Shown: positions 27,218 to 35,771 of the stretch, one piece after another
How positions within the stretch are numbered: position 1 is the stretch's first letter
Layout of the letters: every line of letters begins with the position of its first letter
Source: IMCC45349 sp047219225
GTDB lineage: Bacteria > Bacteroidota > Bacteroidia > Flavobacteriales > Flavobacteriaceae
Reading direction: 5' to 3'
NCBI RefSeq assembly: GCF_047219225.1
Contig: NZ_CP178208.1
Span: 744,001-808,000, forward strand
Length of the DNA: 64,000 nucleotides
The notes under the pieces: model-generated
Told to the model about the DNA's origin: nothing
Seen by the model: only the letters and a program-made list of their open reading frames with translations
The model's database searches: none
Position numbers and translations under genes: made by a program

Positions 27218-27233
27218 TAATATTGCAATATTA
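27218..27233. promoter_or_regulatory. Perfect 16-bp palindrome, probable ArsR operator
   Basis: TAATATTGCAATATTA is fully self-complementary and lies 12 bases before the arsR start codon at 27206. Position and symmetry support it as the autoregulatory operator. Confidence 0.6.
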
Positions 27234-27250
27234 CGATAATAAATTAAAAC

Positions 27251-27283
27251 AAAAAAGCCAGAATTTATATTTCTGACTTTTTT
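27251..27283. terminator. Terminator upstream of arsR
   Basis: AAAAAAGCCAGAA (27251-27263) pairs with TTCTGACTTTTTT (27271-27283) with one mismatch and a seven-base loop. On the minus strand it ends the transcript arriving from the TM2-domain gene pair. Confidence 0.8.
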
Positions 27284-27292
27284 AACTTTTAC

Positions 27293-27580
27293 TTACCACA
27301 AAAAGAATATCATTATTGCTGTAATGAGAATCAAAAAAACAATAAGTTGTTTTATCAATCGAGCTTTCTGTTCAGACTTAGCCTTATCTCTTATTTGTTG
27401 TTTAATTTCATTTAATTCTTCAATTGGAACGGTTTTAAATTGTGGTTTAAGTTTACTTGCACTTGAAAAATGTTTTGGGTTAGGATTATCCTTAAACTTT
27501 CTTCTTTGTGATGGTCTTTGTGCTCTATTTTGATTAGAGCGATTTATCATATCTAAAATGTGTCCTGCTCCTAAACCCAT
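27293..27580 (-). CDS. Small basic tail-anchored membrane protein
   Basis: This 95-residue protein has a basic, proline/arginine-rich N-terminus ('NRAQRPSQRRKFKDN'), a charged helix ('IEELNEIKQQIRDKAKSEQKARLIKQ') and a single C-terminal hydrophobic helix ('LIVFLILITAIMIFFLW') that reaches the end of the chain. This is the layout of a C-tail-anchored protein. It lies 12 bases after the TM2-domain gene. The small protein at 33525-33794 has the same order of parts and looks like a paralogue. The function is unknown. Confidence 0.7.
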   Translation of the reverse strand: MGLGAGHILDMINRSNQNRAQRPSQRRKFKDNPNPKHFSSASKLKPQFKTVPIEELNEIKQQIRDKAKSEQKARLIKQLIVFLILITAIMIFFLW

Positions 27581-27592
27581 AAATTTAACATC

Positions 27593-28078
27593 CTAAAACC
27601 AAGATTTCTTTCCAGCTTGATATGTATTATAGAAATCGGCATCGGTTTTAGTTAAATAAATAATACCTTCAACTAAACCTATTAATCCTGAAATTGCAGA
27701 GGTAATTCCACAAGTAAAAAACCCAAGAAGTCCTAAAACTAATAGTATTACTCCTTCTTTATTATATCCAAGGATAAATTTATGTATTCCTATCCAACCT
27801 AATAAAATCCCTAAAATACCAGCTAATACTTTTTTGTTATCTCCTGATGCGCTATCAAAAGCTTCTTTGGCGCTATCGGTAAACTCCTTAGCACTTTCTT
27901 TAGCATCTCCAGCAAATTCACTAGCCTTCTCCTTTGCTTCCTTAGCAAACTCACTCGCTTTTTCTTTGGCTTCTTTACCAAATTCTTCAGCTTTCTCTGC
28001 TGCTTTACGAACACCTTCTTTAGCGTCGCCTAACATATCTTCTAAATCGTCTCTTAAATCTTTATTATCGTCTGACAT
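27593..28078 (-). CDS. TM2-domain membrane protein with LEA-like 11-residue repeats
   Basis: This 161-residue protein starts with a soluble, highly charged Ala/Lys/Glu helix (residues 1-78). Two perfect 11-residue units KEAKEKASEFA are followed by two looser ones (GDAKESAKEFT, DSAKEAFDSAS). It resembles LEA group 3 or apolipoprotein-like amphipathic repeats. A TM2 domain follows (about 82-155) with two membrane helices and the 'GWIGIHKFILGYNKEG' turn typical of TM2. The soluble part could lie on a membrane surface or protect it under stress; this is inference. It is co-transcribed with the downstream tail-anchored protein. Confidence 0.8.
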   Translation of the reverse strand: MSDDNKDLRDDLEDMLGDAKEGVRKAAEKAEEFGKEAKEKASEFAKEAKEKASEFAGDAKESAKEFTDSAKEAFDSASGDNKKVLAGILGILLGWIGIHKFILGYNKEGVILLVLGLLGFFTCGITSAISGLIGLVEGIIYLTKTDADFYNTYQAGKKSWF

Positions 28079-28107
28079 CTTATATAAATTTTAGTTGTAC
28101 ATAATTT

Positions 28108-28494
28108 TTACTGAAAAGCACTATCTACAGGCTCCCATAGTTCTATTTTATTTCCTTCTGGATCTAAAATCCATCCAAATTTGCCGTAATCGTACTCTTC
28201 AACTTCACCTACTACAGTAACACCTTCTTCTTTTAATGTTGCTAGTAATTCATGTAAGTTTTCGACGCGAAAATTCATCATAAATTGTTTTTCGCTAGGC
28301 TTAAAGTACGTCGTATCGTTTTTAAAAGGTGACCATTGTGTAGAACAATCATTTCCTTCTTTATCTTTCCACCAGAAAGTACAACCGTAGGCATCTACAG
28401 GTAATCCTAGGTGTTTACCATACCATTCTTTTACTTTATCTGGATTTTCAGTTTTGAAGAAAAAGCCTCCTAATCCTGTAACTCGTTTTTTCAT
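28108..28494 (-). CDS. VOC (glyoxalase/dioxygenase) family protein
   Basis: This 128-residue protein has the two beta-alpha-beta modules of the vicinal oxygen chelate fold: 'GLGGFFFKTENPDKVKEWYGKHLGLP' at the N-terminus and 'KFGWILDPEGNKIELWEP' at the C-terminus. The terminal glutamate of 'KIELWEP' is the usual metal ligand. The partner ligands cannot be fixed by eye. VOC proteins include glyoxalases and resistance proteins; no substrate can be assigned. It lies in a row of minus-strand genes of unrelated function. Confidence 0.85.
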   Translation of the reverse strand: MKKRVTGLGGFFFKTENPDKVKEWYGKHLGLPVDAYGCTFWWKDKEGNDCSTQWSPFKNDTTYFKPSEKQFMMNFRVENLHELLATLKEEGVTVVGEVEEYDYGKFGWILDPEGNKIELWEPVDSAFQ

Positions 28495-28536
28495 CTCAGT
28501 AATATATATGTGTATTGTTATTCAATTTTGTTACAG

Positions 28537-29001
28537 TTACTTCTTTTTACTCTTATAAAGGTCTTCATAAAGTTGTATCCATTCATCTGCGCTAACTTTA
28601 GCTGTTAGTTCGCCTATTAAATCAAAAGGAATATCATTCATACGTTTAAAACGCACACAACTTTTCCCCATATCTAACTTATACTTACAACGTTTGGCAT
28701 ACTCGGTTATAAACCATTCCATCAAATCTTTTTTTGCATATAGTACCATACTATAAACTGCAATAAAGTTTTTTTGCGAAGCCAAATTCATAAATGGCAA
28801 TGGTAACTCTGGCGTACAATGGTAACCATCTGGGTATTTACTATGCGGAATTACATAACCTATCATGCCATAACTCATAGCCTCTTCTACATCTTTAGGA
28901 AGGTTATCTAAAATTTGTTGCCTTAGCTTTTGAAGTGGTTCTTTTCTATCTTCTGGAATTTGAGATATATAATCTTCTGGTGAATCTGCTTTATACTGCA
29001 T
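28537..29001 (-). CDS. DUF1801 (YdhG-like) domain protein
   Basis: This 154-residue protein opens 'PEDYISQIPEDRKEPLQKLRQQI' and includes 'VEEAMSYGMIGYVIPHSKYPDGYHCTPE' and 'GKSCVRFKRMNDIPFDLIGELTA', which are the recognised blocks of DUF1801/YdhG proteins. They share a frataxin-like fold; some relatives are linked to iron, but no function is established. There is no signal peptide. Confidence 0.82.
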   Translation of the reverse strand: MQYKADSPEDYISQIPEDRKEPLQKLRQQILDNLPKDVEEAMSYGMIGYVIPHSKYPDGYHCTPELPLPFMNLASQKNFIAVYSMVLYAKKDLMEWFITEYAKRCKYKLDMGKSCVRFKRMNDIPFDLIGELTAKVSADEWIQLYEDLYKSKKK

Positions 29002-29025
29002 TTTACATGTTTTAGAACATGTAAT

Positions 29026-29964
29026 TTACAAAAAAATTGCTTTTATCTTATCAACAATAGTTTGTGCTAGCTTAATTTTACTCTCTATTGTCCAACCAGC
29101 AACATGAGGCGTTAACAACACATTTGGTGCTTTAATTAAATATTGGAATGCTTCTGGTAGTTGATTGTCGCTAAACATATCTTCAAACGAAGATTTTTCG
29201 TATTCTAGTACATCTAATCCTGCTCCTAAAATTTTACCAGATTTTAATGCTTTTACTAAATCCTTAGTCACAACGCTTTTGCCTCTTGCTGTATTTATTA
29301 ACCAAAAAGGCTTTTTAAAACTATTAATAAAATCGTCATCAATCATATTAATAGTTAATGGGGTTTCTGGTGTATGCAAACTCAATACATCTGCTCTTTC
29401 TTGGAGTTCGCTTAACGACACTTGAGTAGCATTAGCATTCCCTAAGTTATCTTTTATATCGTAACACAAAACTTCTACATCAAAACCTCTAAGTTTTTTT
29501 GCAAACGCATTTCCCATATTACCATAACCTATTAACCCAACAGTTTTCCCATCTAACTCAACACCTCTATTGGCTTCACGTTGCCATCGACCATTACGTA
29601 CCTCACTATCTGCTGTATTGAGTTTATTAAATAAAGATAATAACATTCCTAAAGCATGCTCTCCTACTGCATTTCGGTTACCTTCTGGTGCAGAAATGAG
29701 TTTAACACCTTTAGATTCGGCATACTCACAATCTATATTTTCTAAACCAGCACCTACACGTCCAATAAATTTTAGGTTGGTAGCCTTGTCCAAAAATTGT
29801 TTATCAATTTTAAAACGACTACGAATAATAAAACCATCATACTCGTGAATCTTAGCTTCAATGTCTTGTTTTGAAGACGTATAATCTTCATGATTAGTAA
29901 AACCTAAGTCGTTTAATTGACTTAATAATAATGGATGATTGGTATCTAAGTGTAGGACTTTCAT
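29026..29964 (-). CDS. D-2-hydroxyacid dehydrogenase, SerA-like
   Basis: This 312-residue NAD-dependent oxidoreductase shows the Rossmann motif 'GKTVGLIGYGNMGNAFAKKLRGFDVEVLCYD', the substrate-binding 'RVGAGLENIDCEYAESKGVKL', the catalytic arginine region 'LINTARGKSVV', and the glutamate and histidine in 'LDVLEYE' and 'LLTPHVAGWT'. It lacks the regulatory ACT domain of full-length SerA. It could be 3-phosphoglycerate dehydrogenase for serine or another 2-hydroxyacid reductase; there is no serC or serB neighbour to decide. Upstream and four bases away is a cupin gene, probably in the same operon. Confidence 0.88.
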   Translation of the reverse strand: MKVLHLDTNHPLLLSQLNDLGFTNHEDYTSSKQDIEAKIHEYDGFIIRSRFKIDKQFLDKATNLKFIGRVGAGLENIDCEYAESKGVKLISAPEGNRNAVGEHALGMLLSLFNKLNTADSEVRNGRWQREANRGVELDGKTVGLIGYGNMGNAFAKKLRGFDVEVLCYDIKDNLGNANATQVSLSELQERADVLSLHTPETPLTINMIDDDFINSFKKPFWLINTARGKSVVTKDLVKALKSGKILGAGLDVLEYEKSSFEDMFSDNQLPEAFQYLIKAPNVLLTPHVAGWTIESKIKLAQTIVDKIKAIFL

Positions 29965-29967
29965 TTA

Positions 29968-30333
29968 CTAAATTTTAGGATAATGTGTTTGTGTTTTTTC
30001 ATGCACTACGTTTCCTGTATGGGCAGTCGATAGCTTTTCGAATAGTAAGACGTGAACTTCTTCGTTATCTTTAGTCATTGGATTGTGCTCAACACCTTTA
30101 GGTACAACAATTATTTCGCCTTCTTTTACTATTTCAGTACGATCTCTAAATTGCATATACAAAGTGCCTTTTACTACTTGAAACAACTCGTCTTCATCCT
30201 CATGAGCATGCCATGTAAACTCACCTTTAATTTTAGCCAGAAGCACTTGCATATCATCTACTATTGCAATTTGATGTGGATGCCAATTTTTAGAGAACTT
30301 AGAGAATTTATCCTTAATATTTATTGATTTCAT
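29968..30333 (-). CDS. Cupin domain protein
   Basis: This 121-residue single-domain cupin has motif 1 'FTWHAHEDEDELFQVVKGTLYMQF' (histidines and glutamate as metal ligands, about residues 39-62) and motif 2 'GEIIVVPKGVEHNPMT' (about 72-87). It is small, cytosolic and of normal length. It is likely a metal-dependent sugar or small-molecule binder or dioxygenase-type cupin, but the substrate cannot be told. The dehydrogenase gene follows after four bases. Confidence 0.88.
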   Translation of the reverse strand: MKSINIKDKFSKFSKNWHPHQIAIVDDMQVLLAKIKGEFTWHAHEDEDELFQVVKGTLYMQFRDRTEIVKEGEIIVVPKGVEHNPMTKDNEEVHVLLFEKLSTAHTGNVVHEKTQTHYPKI

Positions 30334-30399
30334 AAAGTGAGTTTAATTTTAATGTAATACATGAGAAATCTCACATATGTTCGATATGACATCTAAGTA

Positions 30400-31770
30400 T
30401 TAAATACCTAGAATTAATTTAGCTATCCAGAAGTAAATAAGAATTCCGAAAATATCGTTACTAGTTGTAATAAAAGGTCCAGTTGCAATTGCTGGATCTA
30501 TACCTCGTTTATTTAAAAACAATGGAATAAATGTACCTATTAAACCTGCGACAATAATAACCACAATAAGAGATACTGAAATAGCTAATGCTCTATTAAC
30601 TTCGCCATAATAACCCCAAACAAACAAGAATAAAAATAAGGCTAGAATAATCCCGTTTAAAGTTGCCAAAAGCATTTCCTTAATTAATCGATTATTAATA
30701 CTACCCTTAATATCATCGTTTGCTAAACCTTGTACTATAATTGCACTTGATTGTACTCCAACATTTCCAGCCATAGCTGCAATAAGAGGTGTAAAGAAAA
30801 ATAGCACTGCATATTTACTAAAGATATCTTTGAAATCTTCCATAATCAAGAAAGCGCCAACACCTCCAACTAGTCCTAAAAACAGCCAAGGCAAGCGCGC
30901 TTTTGTTAAAGCCCAAATACTATCTTCGGCATCAACATCTTGTGTAATACCTGCTGCTAATTGGTAATCCTTTTCGGCTTCTTCTTTAATTACGTCTACA
31001 ATATCATCAATTGTAATACGTCCTAAAAGTCGCTTTTCATCATCTACAACAGGCACTGCTTCCAAATCATATTTTGCCATGATTCTTGCTACTTCCTCGT
31101 CATCATCATTAACATGTACCGAATCTACTTTTGGAATATAGATGTCGGCAATTTTACTTTCGTTTTTAGCAATAAGTAAATCCTTTAATGATAGTCTACC
31201 TATAAGCTTTTCTTCTTTGGTTACTACATAAATGGAATGTACACGCTTTACATTTTTAGCTTGTGCTCTAATTTTACGAAGACATCCTGCTACTGTCCAA
31301 GTTTCATATACTTTTACCAGCTCCTTTGCCATTAATCCACCAGCAGTATCTTCTTCATAAGTCATTAACTCCTGAATATCTGCAGCAAAGGTTTCGTCTT
31401 CAATCTCTGCAATTACAGTTTCCTTACGTTCTTCAGGTAACTCATCAATTAAATCTACTGCATCATCTGTATCTAACTCTTCTAGCTCTTCGGCAATTTC
31501 TTTAGCAGAAAGATTGTTAAGGATTTTACTACTCACATCTTCATCTAACTCCGAAAGGATATCAGATGTTTTTTCACTGTCAAGTAGTTTAATAACGTAG
31601 GTTGCTTGATCTAAACTAAGTACGTCTAAAATTTCAGAAATATCGGCATAGTGTAACTCATCAAAAAATGCTTTAGCTTCAACATCATTTCTTGAATCTA
31701 CAAGATGCTCTACTCTTTCTATAAGCTCATCGCTTATCTCAAAGGCAATATGTTCTTTGTTTTCTTCCAT
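30400..31770 (-). CDS. mgtE: Magnesium transporter MgtE
   Basis: This Mg2+-gated magnesium channel has 456 residues. It has the N-terminal superhelical domain with repeated 'LDSEKTSDILSELDEDVSSKIL' units, then two CBS domains ('MAKELVKVYETWTVAGCLRKIR', 'IMAKYDLEAVPVVDDEKRLLGRITIDDIVDVI'). A C-terminal five-helix pore domain follows ('TPLIAAMAGNVGVQSSAIIVQG', 'GIDPAIATGPFITTSNDIFGILIYF'). The pore aspartate in 'TSNDIFG' is present. It lies 34 bases after rsmA on the same strand and is probably in its operon. Confidence 0.95.
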   Translation of the reverse strand: MEENKEHIAFEISDELIERVEHLVDSRNDVEAKAFFDELHYADISEILDVLSLDQATYVIKLLDSEKTSDILSELDEDVSSKILNNLSAKEIAEELEELDTDDAVDLIDELPEERKETVIAEIEDETFAADIQELMTYEEDTAGGLMAKELVKVYETWTVAGCLRKIRAQAKNVKRVHSIYVVTKEEKLIGRLSLKDLLIAKNESKIADIYIPKVDSVHVNDDDEEVARIMAKYDLEAVPVVDDEKRLLGRITIDDIVDVIKEEAEKDYQLAAGITQDVDAEDSIWALTKARLPWLFLGLVGGVGAFLIMEDFKDIFSKYAVLFFFTPLIAAMAGNVGVQSSAIIVQGLANDDIKGSINNRLIKEMLLATLNGIILALFLFLFVWGYYGEVNRALAISVSLIVVIIVAGLIGTFIPLFLNKRGIDPAIATGPFITTSNDIFGILIYFWIAKLILGI

Positions 31771-31804
31771 GTAAACAAAATGCCAATTATAAGGTTAGTT
31801 AATT

Positions 31805-32578
31805 TTAAACGTCGTCCTGAATTAATTTGGTAAGTTCAATAAAAGCCTCAACACTTAATTGTTCTGGACGTTTGCCAAATATAACATTTGCTTTTAAATT
31901 ATCAGAAAGATTAAATGTTTTTAAACTATTACGCAATGTTTTTCTGCGTTGCTGAAATGCTTGCTTTACTACTTTAAAGAATAATTTTTCATCACATGGT
32001 AAATCAAAATTCTCTTTTCTTATTAGTCTAAGTACTCCAGAATCTACTTTTGGAGGCGGATTAAAAACTCCTGGAGGTACTGTAAACAAATACTCAGCAT
32101 CGTAAAATGCTTGCGTTAATACTGACAATATTCCGTAAGTTTTACTTCCTTCCTTTTCACAAATGCGTTGTGCTACTTCTTTTTGAAACATACCTGAAAA
32201 CTCAGGAATTTGATGACGCATTTTTATAGTTTTAAAAACTATTTGTGAGGATATATTGTATGGAAAATTTCCTATAACAGCTAAAGGTTCTTCTTTAAAT
32301 ACTTCATTTAAATCGTATTTAAGAAAATCTTTTTCGATAATTCGAGGCGCAAGATTTAAGTAGTTTGCTTGCAGGTATTCTACCGACTCCGAATCTATTT
32401 CTATAACATACGTTGCAATATCTTTTTCTAAAAGATACTTGGTAAGCACTCCCATTCCAGGACCAATTTCTAACACATTTTTATAACCGTTTAAGGTTAA
32501 TGTATCAGCTATTTTTTTTGCAATATTTTCGTCTCGCAAAAAATGTTGTCCTAGATGTTTTTTAGCTTTAACTGTCAT
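31805..32578 (-). CDS. rsmA: 16S rRNA dimethyladenosine methyltransferase RsmA (KsgA)
   Basis: Dimethylates two adjacent adenines near the 3' end of 16S rRNA. The 257-residue protein opens 'KAKKHLGQHFLRDENIAKKIA', has the SAM motif 'VLEIGPGMGVLTKYLLEK', the catalytic 'NFPYNISSQIVFK' (NxPY motif, about residues 105-117), and 'VPPGVFNPPPKVDSGVLRL'. Length is normal. It precedes mgtE, with a DUF4286 gene further upstream on the same strand. Confidence 0.97.
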   Translation of the reverse strand: MTVKAKKHLGQHFLRDENIAKKIADTLTLNGYKNVLEIGPGMGVLTKYLLEKDIATYVIEIDSESVEYLQANYLNLAPRIIEKDFLKYDLNEVFKEEPLAVIGNFPYNISSQIVFKTIKMRHQIPEFSGMFQKEVAQRICEKEGSKTYGILSVLTQAFYDAEYLFTVPPGVFNPPPKVDSGVLRLIRKENFDLPCDEKLFFKVVKQAFQQRRKTLRNSLKTFNLSDNLKANVIFGKRPEQLSVEAFIELTKLIQDDV

Positions 32579-32643
32579 ACACTAATAATTAATGTGTTGT
32601 TATATATTTAAATATACATACTCTTACCGAAATGTTCTTTTAA

Positions 32644-32973
32644 TTAAGTGAAATTTACCGCATATTGATCTATTACCTCTAATTCGGTTCTAAAGGCTAA
32701 CATTTTATCGGCAAACTTTTTCAAACCTTCAGTTCTTAAGCGTTCTGCATCGTCTTTATAATAAGCCTCTAATGCTGCTCTAGAGTAAGACTTGTATTGA
32801 ATAGAGTAAGTGTGTCCTTCCATTTCTTCATCTACCAATATTTTACTAAAAGTGGCTCCTTCAAATTTACCTGTTGCTAACACTTCTGGAATATGCTTTT
32901 TAATCCAATCTAACCATTCTTCATGAATAGACTCATCAACATTAACTGTTACGTTGTATATTATTTTACTCAT
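32644..32973 (-). CDS. DUF4286 family protein
   Basis: This 109-residue protein opens 'IIYNVTVNVDESIHEEWLDWIKKHIPEVLATGKF', the standard N-terminus of DUF4286 in Bacteroidota. It continues 'TYSIQYKSYSRAALEAYYKDDAERLR', which suggests a dimeric ferredoxin-like alpha/beta barrel fold. Function is not established. No signal peptide is visible, and it lies near rsmA on the same strand, which is a common arrangement in this family. Confidence 0.85.
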   Translation of the reverse strand: MSKIIYNVTVNVDESIHEEWLDWIKKHIPEVLATGKFEGATFSKILVDEEMEGHTYSIQYKSYSRAALEAYYKDDAERLRTEGLKKFADKMLAFRTELEVIDQYAVNFT

Positions 32974-33011
32974 TACTTAGTACTTAGGTTTAAACTTAAA
33001 TATAGTGTGTA

Positions 33012-33521
33012 CTACAATACTTTTGCAAATAACAGAAGTTCTTCTCCATCATCAAAGGGTTTTACCTTTTTTTGTAGTTTAAACCCTAATTTTTCAATGA
33101 GTTTGATTGAATTTTTATTTATCGGTAAGGTAATAGCTGCAACTCTATTAATTTGAAAACTAGATTTTGCTAGCTCTAATATTTTCACAGAAGATTCGTA
33201 TCCAAATCCTTTTCCTTCAAACTGAGGTAACATGGCAAAACCTAAATCTACATCATCTAATGTGTCTCGTTTTATTAAGCCACAGGTTCCAACAGGAATG
33301 TTTGAGTCTTTAAGTGATAATTTATAAAACCCGAAACCAAATTCGTCATAACTTTTTAAGGTACCTTGTTTTAAATAATCTTCAGCATCTTTAACTGTTT
33401 TAAGATTTCTATCTCCTATGTATTTAATCCAGTTTGGTGAATTTGTGAGTTCTAAAAAGAAAGGAGCATCTGCTAATGTAAACTTTGATATTTGTAGTCT
33501 TGAAGTTCTGGTAGGTAACAT
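33012..33521 (-). CDS. GNAT acetyltransferase, RimJ/RimL type
   Basis: This 169-residue protein opens 'LPTRTSRLQISKFTLADAPFFLEL', the RimJ/RimL-like start, and includes 'PVGTCGLIKRDTLDDVDLGFAMLPQFEGKGFGYESS' with the acetyl-CoA loop 'GKGFGYESSVKIL', then 'VAAITLPINKNSIKLIEKLGFK'. This branch acetylates protein N-termini or small amines; the substrate is unknown. It starts four bases before the stop of the neighbouring small membrane-protein gene region, on the same strand. Confidence 0.85.
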   Translation of the reverse strand: MLPTRTSRLQISKFTLADAPFFLELTNSPNWIKYIGDRNLKTVKDAEDYLKQGTLKSYDEFGFGFYKLSLKDSNIPVGTCGLIKRDTLDDVDLGFAMLPQFEGKGFGYESSVKILELAKSSFQINRVAAITLPINKNSIKLIEKLGFKLQKKVKPFDDGEELLLFAKVL

Positions 33522-33524
33522 ATA

Positions 33525-33794
33525 TTATTTTAATATTATTACAGCAATAACAATAGTAATAATCATTACTAATATATAGGCTATTATCTCTTTTTTCTTA
33601 TGATTTTTAGCCGAAAGCCTAATTTCCTCTTTCTTCTTTTTTAGCTCAACACTCGAAAGCTTTTTGAAGTTAAACTCATCAGCATTATCAAAACAATGAT
33701 CTAAAGTCTTATTATTAAACCTCTTCTTTTGCTTTTCCTTTCTTTGTTTGCGCCTTAAAACAGTTGCCTTAAAATGTCCTAAACTACCATTCAT
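33525..33794 (-). CDS. Small basic tail-anchored membrane protein, paralogue of 27293-27580
   Basis: This 89-residue protein starts with a very basic segment ('KATVLRRKQRKEKQKKRF'), has a charged helix ('SVELKKKKEEIRLSAKNHKKKE') and a single C-terminal hydrophobic helix ('IIAYILVMIITIVIAVIILK') ending the chain. The order, spacing and lysine-rich linker match the product of 27293-27580, so I infer paralogy. It lies between the TPR gene (eight bases upstream) and the GNAT gene (three bases downstream), inside an operon. The function is unknown. Confidence 0.68.
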   Translation of the reverse strand: MNGSLGHFKATVLRRKQRKEKQKKRFNNKTLDHCFDNADEFNFKKLSSVELKKKKEEIRLSAKNHKKKEIIAYILVMIITIVIAVIILK

Positions 33795-33802
33795 TAATTT
33801 TT

Positions 33803-35584
33803 CTAGTTAATATCGTCTCCACGAAGTTGCCTAAACTTTTTACGAGCTTCTACAAAGTATATACTATCTGCATGATTAAAGATTATTTGCTCATATAATG
33901 GTTTGGCTTTCTCTGGTTGCTCAAATACATTTACATATAATTCTGCTAAAGCATATAACGCATCATCTGCTAAAATATCATCTCTATAATTAGCAATAAT
34001 GCTTAAATAATTAGCCTCAGCTTTTTCAAAATCCTTTTCCTCTTCATAAATCTTAGCTTGTAGCAATAATGCTTGATCCATTATAGATTCTGTTTTATGA
34101 TTAGCAATAATTTGATCTAAAAGTGTTAATGCTTCTTTTTTCTTATTCTGAAATATGTATAAATCTGCTTTAGAATACAGTTTTAATGCTGTGTGTGTAG
34201 AATCGTCTAATTTATTATCTGATATCAATAATTTTAAATCTAATGCATCATTAGCAATAAGCTGAGAAGTAGATGCTTTTAGTATTTTTAACTGTGATTC
34301 TGCCCATTTAAAATCACCTTTATAATAACTTGTTTTGGCTACTCTAAAACGTGCTTGTTGAGATATTTTACTATTCTTTAAACTAGTTTGTATTTGAGAG
34401 TAATAAATAAGTGCTTCGTTAAATTTTTCTTGCATTACCAATACATCACCTAGTTTAAGTTTTAACTTACCTTGAGATACTCTTGGTAAGCTACTGTTTA
34501 ATGCTTGCTTTAAAAAAGTAATAGCATCGTTTGGTTTATTTAAATAAAACGCCAAAAAGTGCGCATACGATAATTGCAACTCGACTGTATCTGCATGTAT
34601 ACCATAATCCCTCAACAAACTTTCATATTGTGCCTTTATATTATCAAACTCCTTTTGATTATTTGTGTCTTGAGCAATTTCCAATAACTGTCTATGAGAT
34701 TCTAAAATAATTGAGGTATCAAAGGCTGTTTCTATAAGATAATTAAATATTGATGTAGCTGTTTCTACATCATTTTCATCTTTAGCCATAAGACCTAAAT
34801 CAATAATACCTTGTAAGGATTCTTGCTCTCTTTTATAAATAGCCTTTTCTTGAGCGAAAGCCTTATTATATTGTCGTTGTTGAATAAACAACCAACTCAA
34901 TAATTGGTTCCATAATGTATTAGGTTCAGTTTGTATTTTTTTGAGTAATACTTTACGTAAAACAATGTTGTTTTCGTTTTCAGCATCATCAGTTATATAA
35001 TCACTAAATGCTCTTTTTGCTTGATTTATATATGCCTTATTAGTATTAATAAAACTCACATAGCTATTAAACATTTTTTCAGTTTTTTGTTGCTCGCCAT
35101 AAATTTTGGCTAACTGAAAGTGATAATTAGACTTAGGCCTAAGTTCCATAGATTTTTCATAGACATAAACTGCATTATCTAATAATGAACGTTCCTCAAA
35201 GCGTCTAGCTACATAAAATCCATATACAGGGTTTTCTTCTATTTTAAGCTTAGCTTGGTTATAATAATAATCGGCTTGTTCTTGATTATTCTGTAATTGG
35301 TAGTTATAACCCAACTCTACAAGATATTGAGGATTTTTACTTTTCTTAATTTGATTTTGAATTAAGGCTTCGGCTTCAGGAAACTGTTCTAATTGTTGAT
35401 AGATTTCTATAATTCTTAATAAATACTTAGAACTGCCCTTATTATTTTCATACAGTTTTTGATAGGTTACCAAAGCTTTTTCGAACTCGCCTCTCTTAAA
35501 ATAATCTTTAGCAAGGTCATCTTCCTCTTGTGCAGATAGATTAAAACAACAAAAACATAATATGATAATTAGTAACCTTTTCAT
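33803..35584 (-). CDS. TPR-repeat protein, exported
   Basis: This 593-residue protein has a signal peptide (MKRLLIIILCFCCFNLSAQ) and then tetratricopeptide-type helix pairs throughout ('AKDYFKRGEFEKALVTYQKLYENN', 'FRVAKTSYYKGDFKWAESQL', 'DFEKAEANYLSIIANYRDD', 'QPEKAKPLYEQIIFNHADS'). The C-terminal repeats resemble the outer-membrane-lipoprotein/BamD type of TPR. No enzymatic domain is visible. The role is probably a protein-interaction scaffold in the envelope. It heads the short operon that contains the small tail-anchored protein and GNAT genes. Confidence 0.8.
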   Translation of the reverse strand: MKRLLIIILCFCCFNLSAQEEDDLAKDYFKRGEFEKALVTYQKLYENNKGSSKYLLRIIEIYQQLEQFPEAEALIQNQIKKSKNPQYLVELGYNYQLQNNQEQADYYYNQAKLKIEENPVYGFYVARRFEERSLLDNAVYVYEKSMELRPKSNYHFQLAKIYGEQQKTEKMFNSYVSFINTNKAYINQAKRAFSDYITDDAENENNIVLRKVLLKKIQTEPNTLWNQLLSWLFIQQRQYNKAFAQEKAIYKREQESLQGIIDLGLMAKDENDVETATSIFNYLIETAFDTSIILESHRQLLEIAQDTNNQKEFDNIKAQYESLLRDYGIHADTVELQLSYAHFLAFYLNKPNDAITFLKQALNSSLPRVSQGKLKLKLGDVLVMQEKFNEALIYYSQIQTSLKNSKISQQARFRVAKTSYYKGDFKWAESQLKILKASTSQLIANDALDLKLLISDNKLDDSTHTALKLYSKADLYIFQNKKKEALTLLDQIIANHKTESIMDQALLLQAKIYEEEKDFEKAEANYLSIIANYRDDILADDALYALAELYVNVFEQPEKAKPLYEQIIFNHADSIYFVEARKKFRQLRGDDIN

Positions 35585-35640
35585 TGATTGGGTTTTTGTA
35601 AATATAATAAATGTCTTTTGGAGTTATTGTGAATGTTATT

Positions 35641-35672
35641 ATAAAAAAATGCCTGAACAAAGTTCAGGCATT
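35641..35672 (-). terminator. Terminator after the serS-side small transcript
   Basis: The 10-bp stem ATGCCTGAAC / GTTCAGGCAT with a three-base loop (35649-35671) is followed on the minus strand by a T-run. It closes transcription coming from serS or from the small ORF at 35772-35840. Within the 35585-35977 gap this and the small ORF are the only structures I see. Confidence 0.85.
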
Positions 35673-35771
35673 GGCCAGCCAAAATAAATGTGCTATTAAT
35701 CATATTTTTCGAAATGATTCAATTATCCTGTTGGTCTAATTTATCTTAAGAGATTTTTCAATCTGGGCTTT

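Noticed and set aside
27834..28094. Long open frame opposite the TM2-domain gene
   Set aside because: It is a shadow of the Ala/Lys/Glu-rich 11-mer coding repeats on the other strand.
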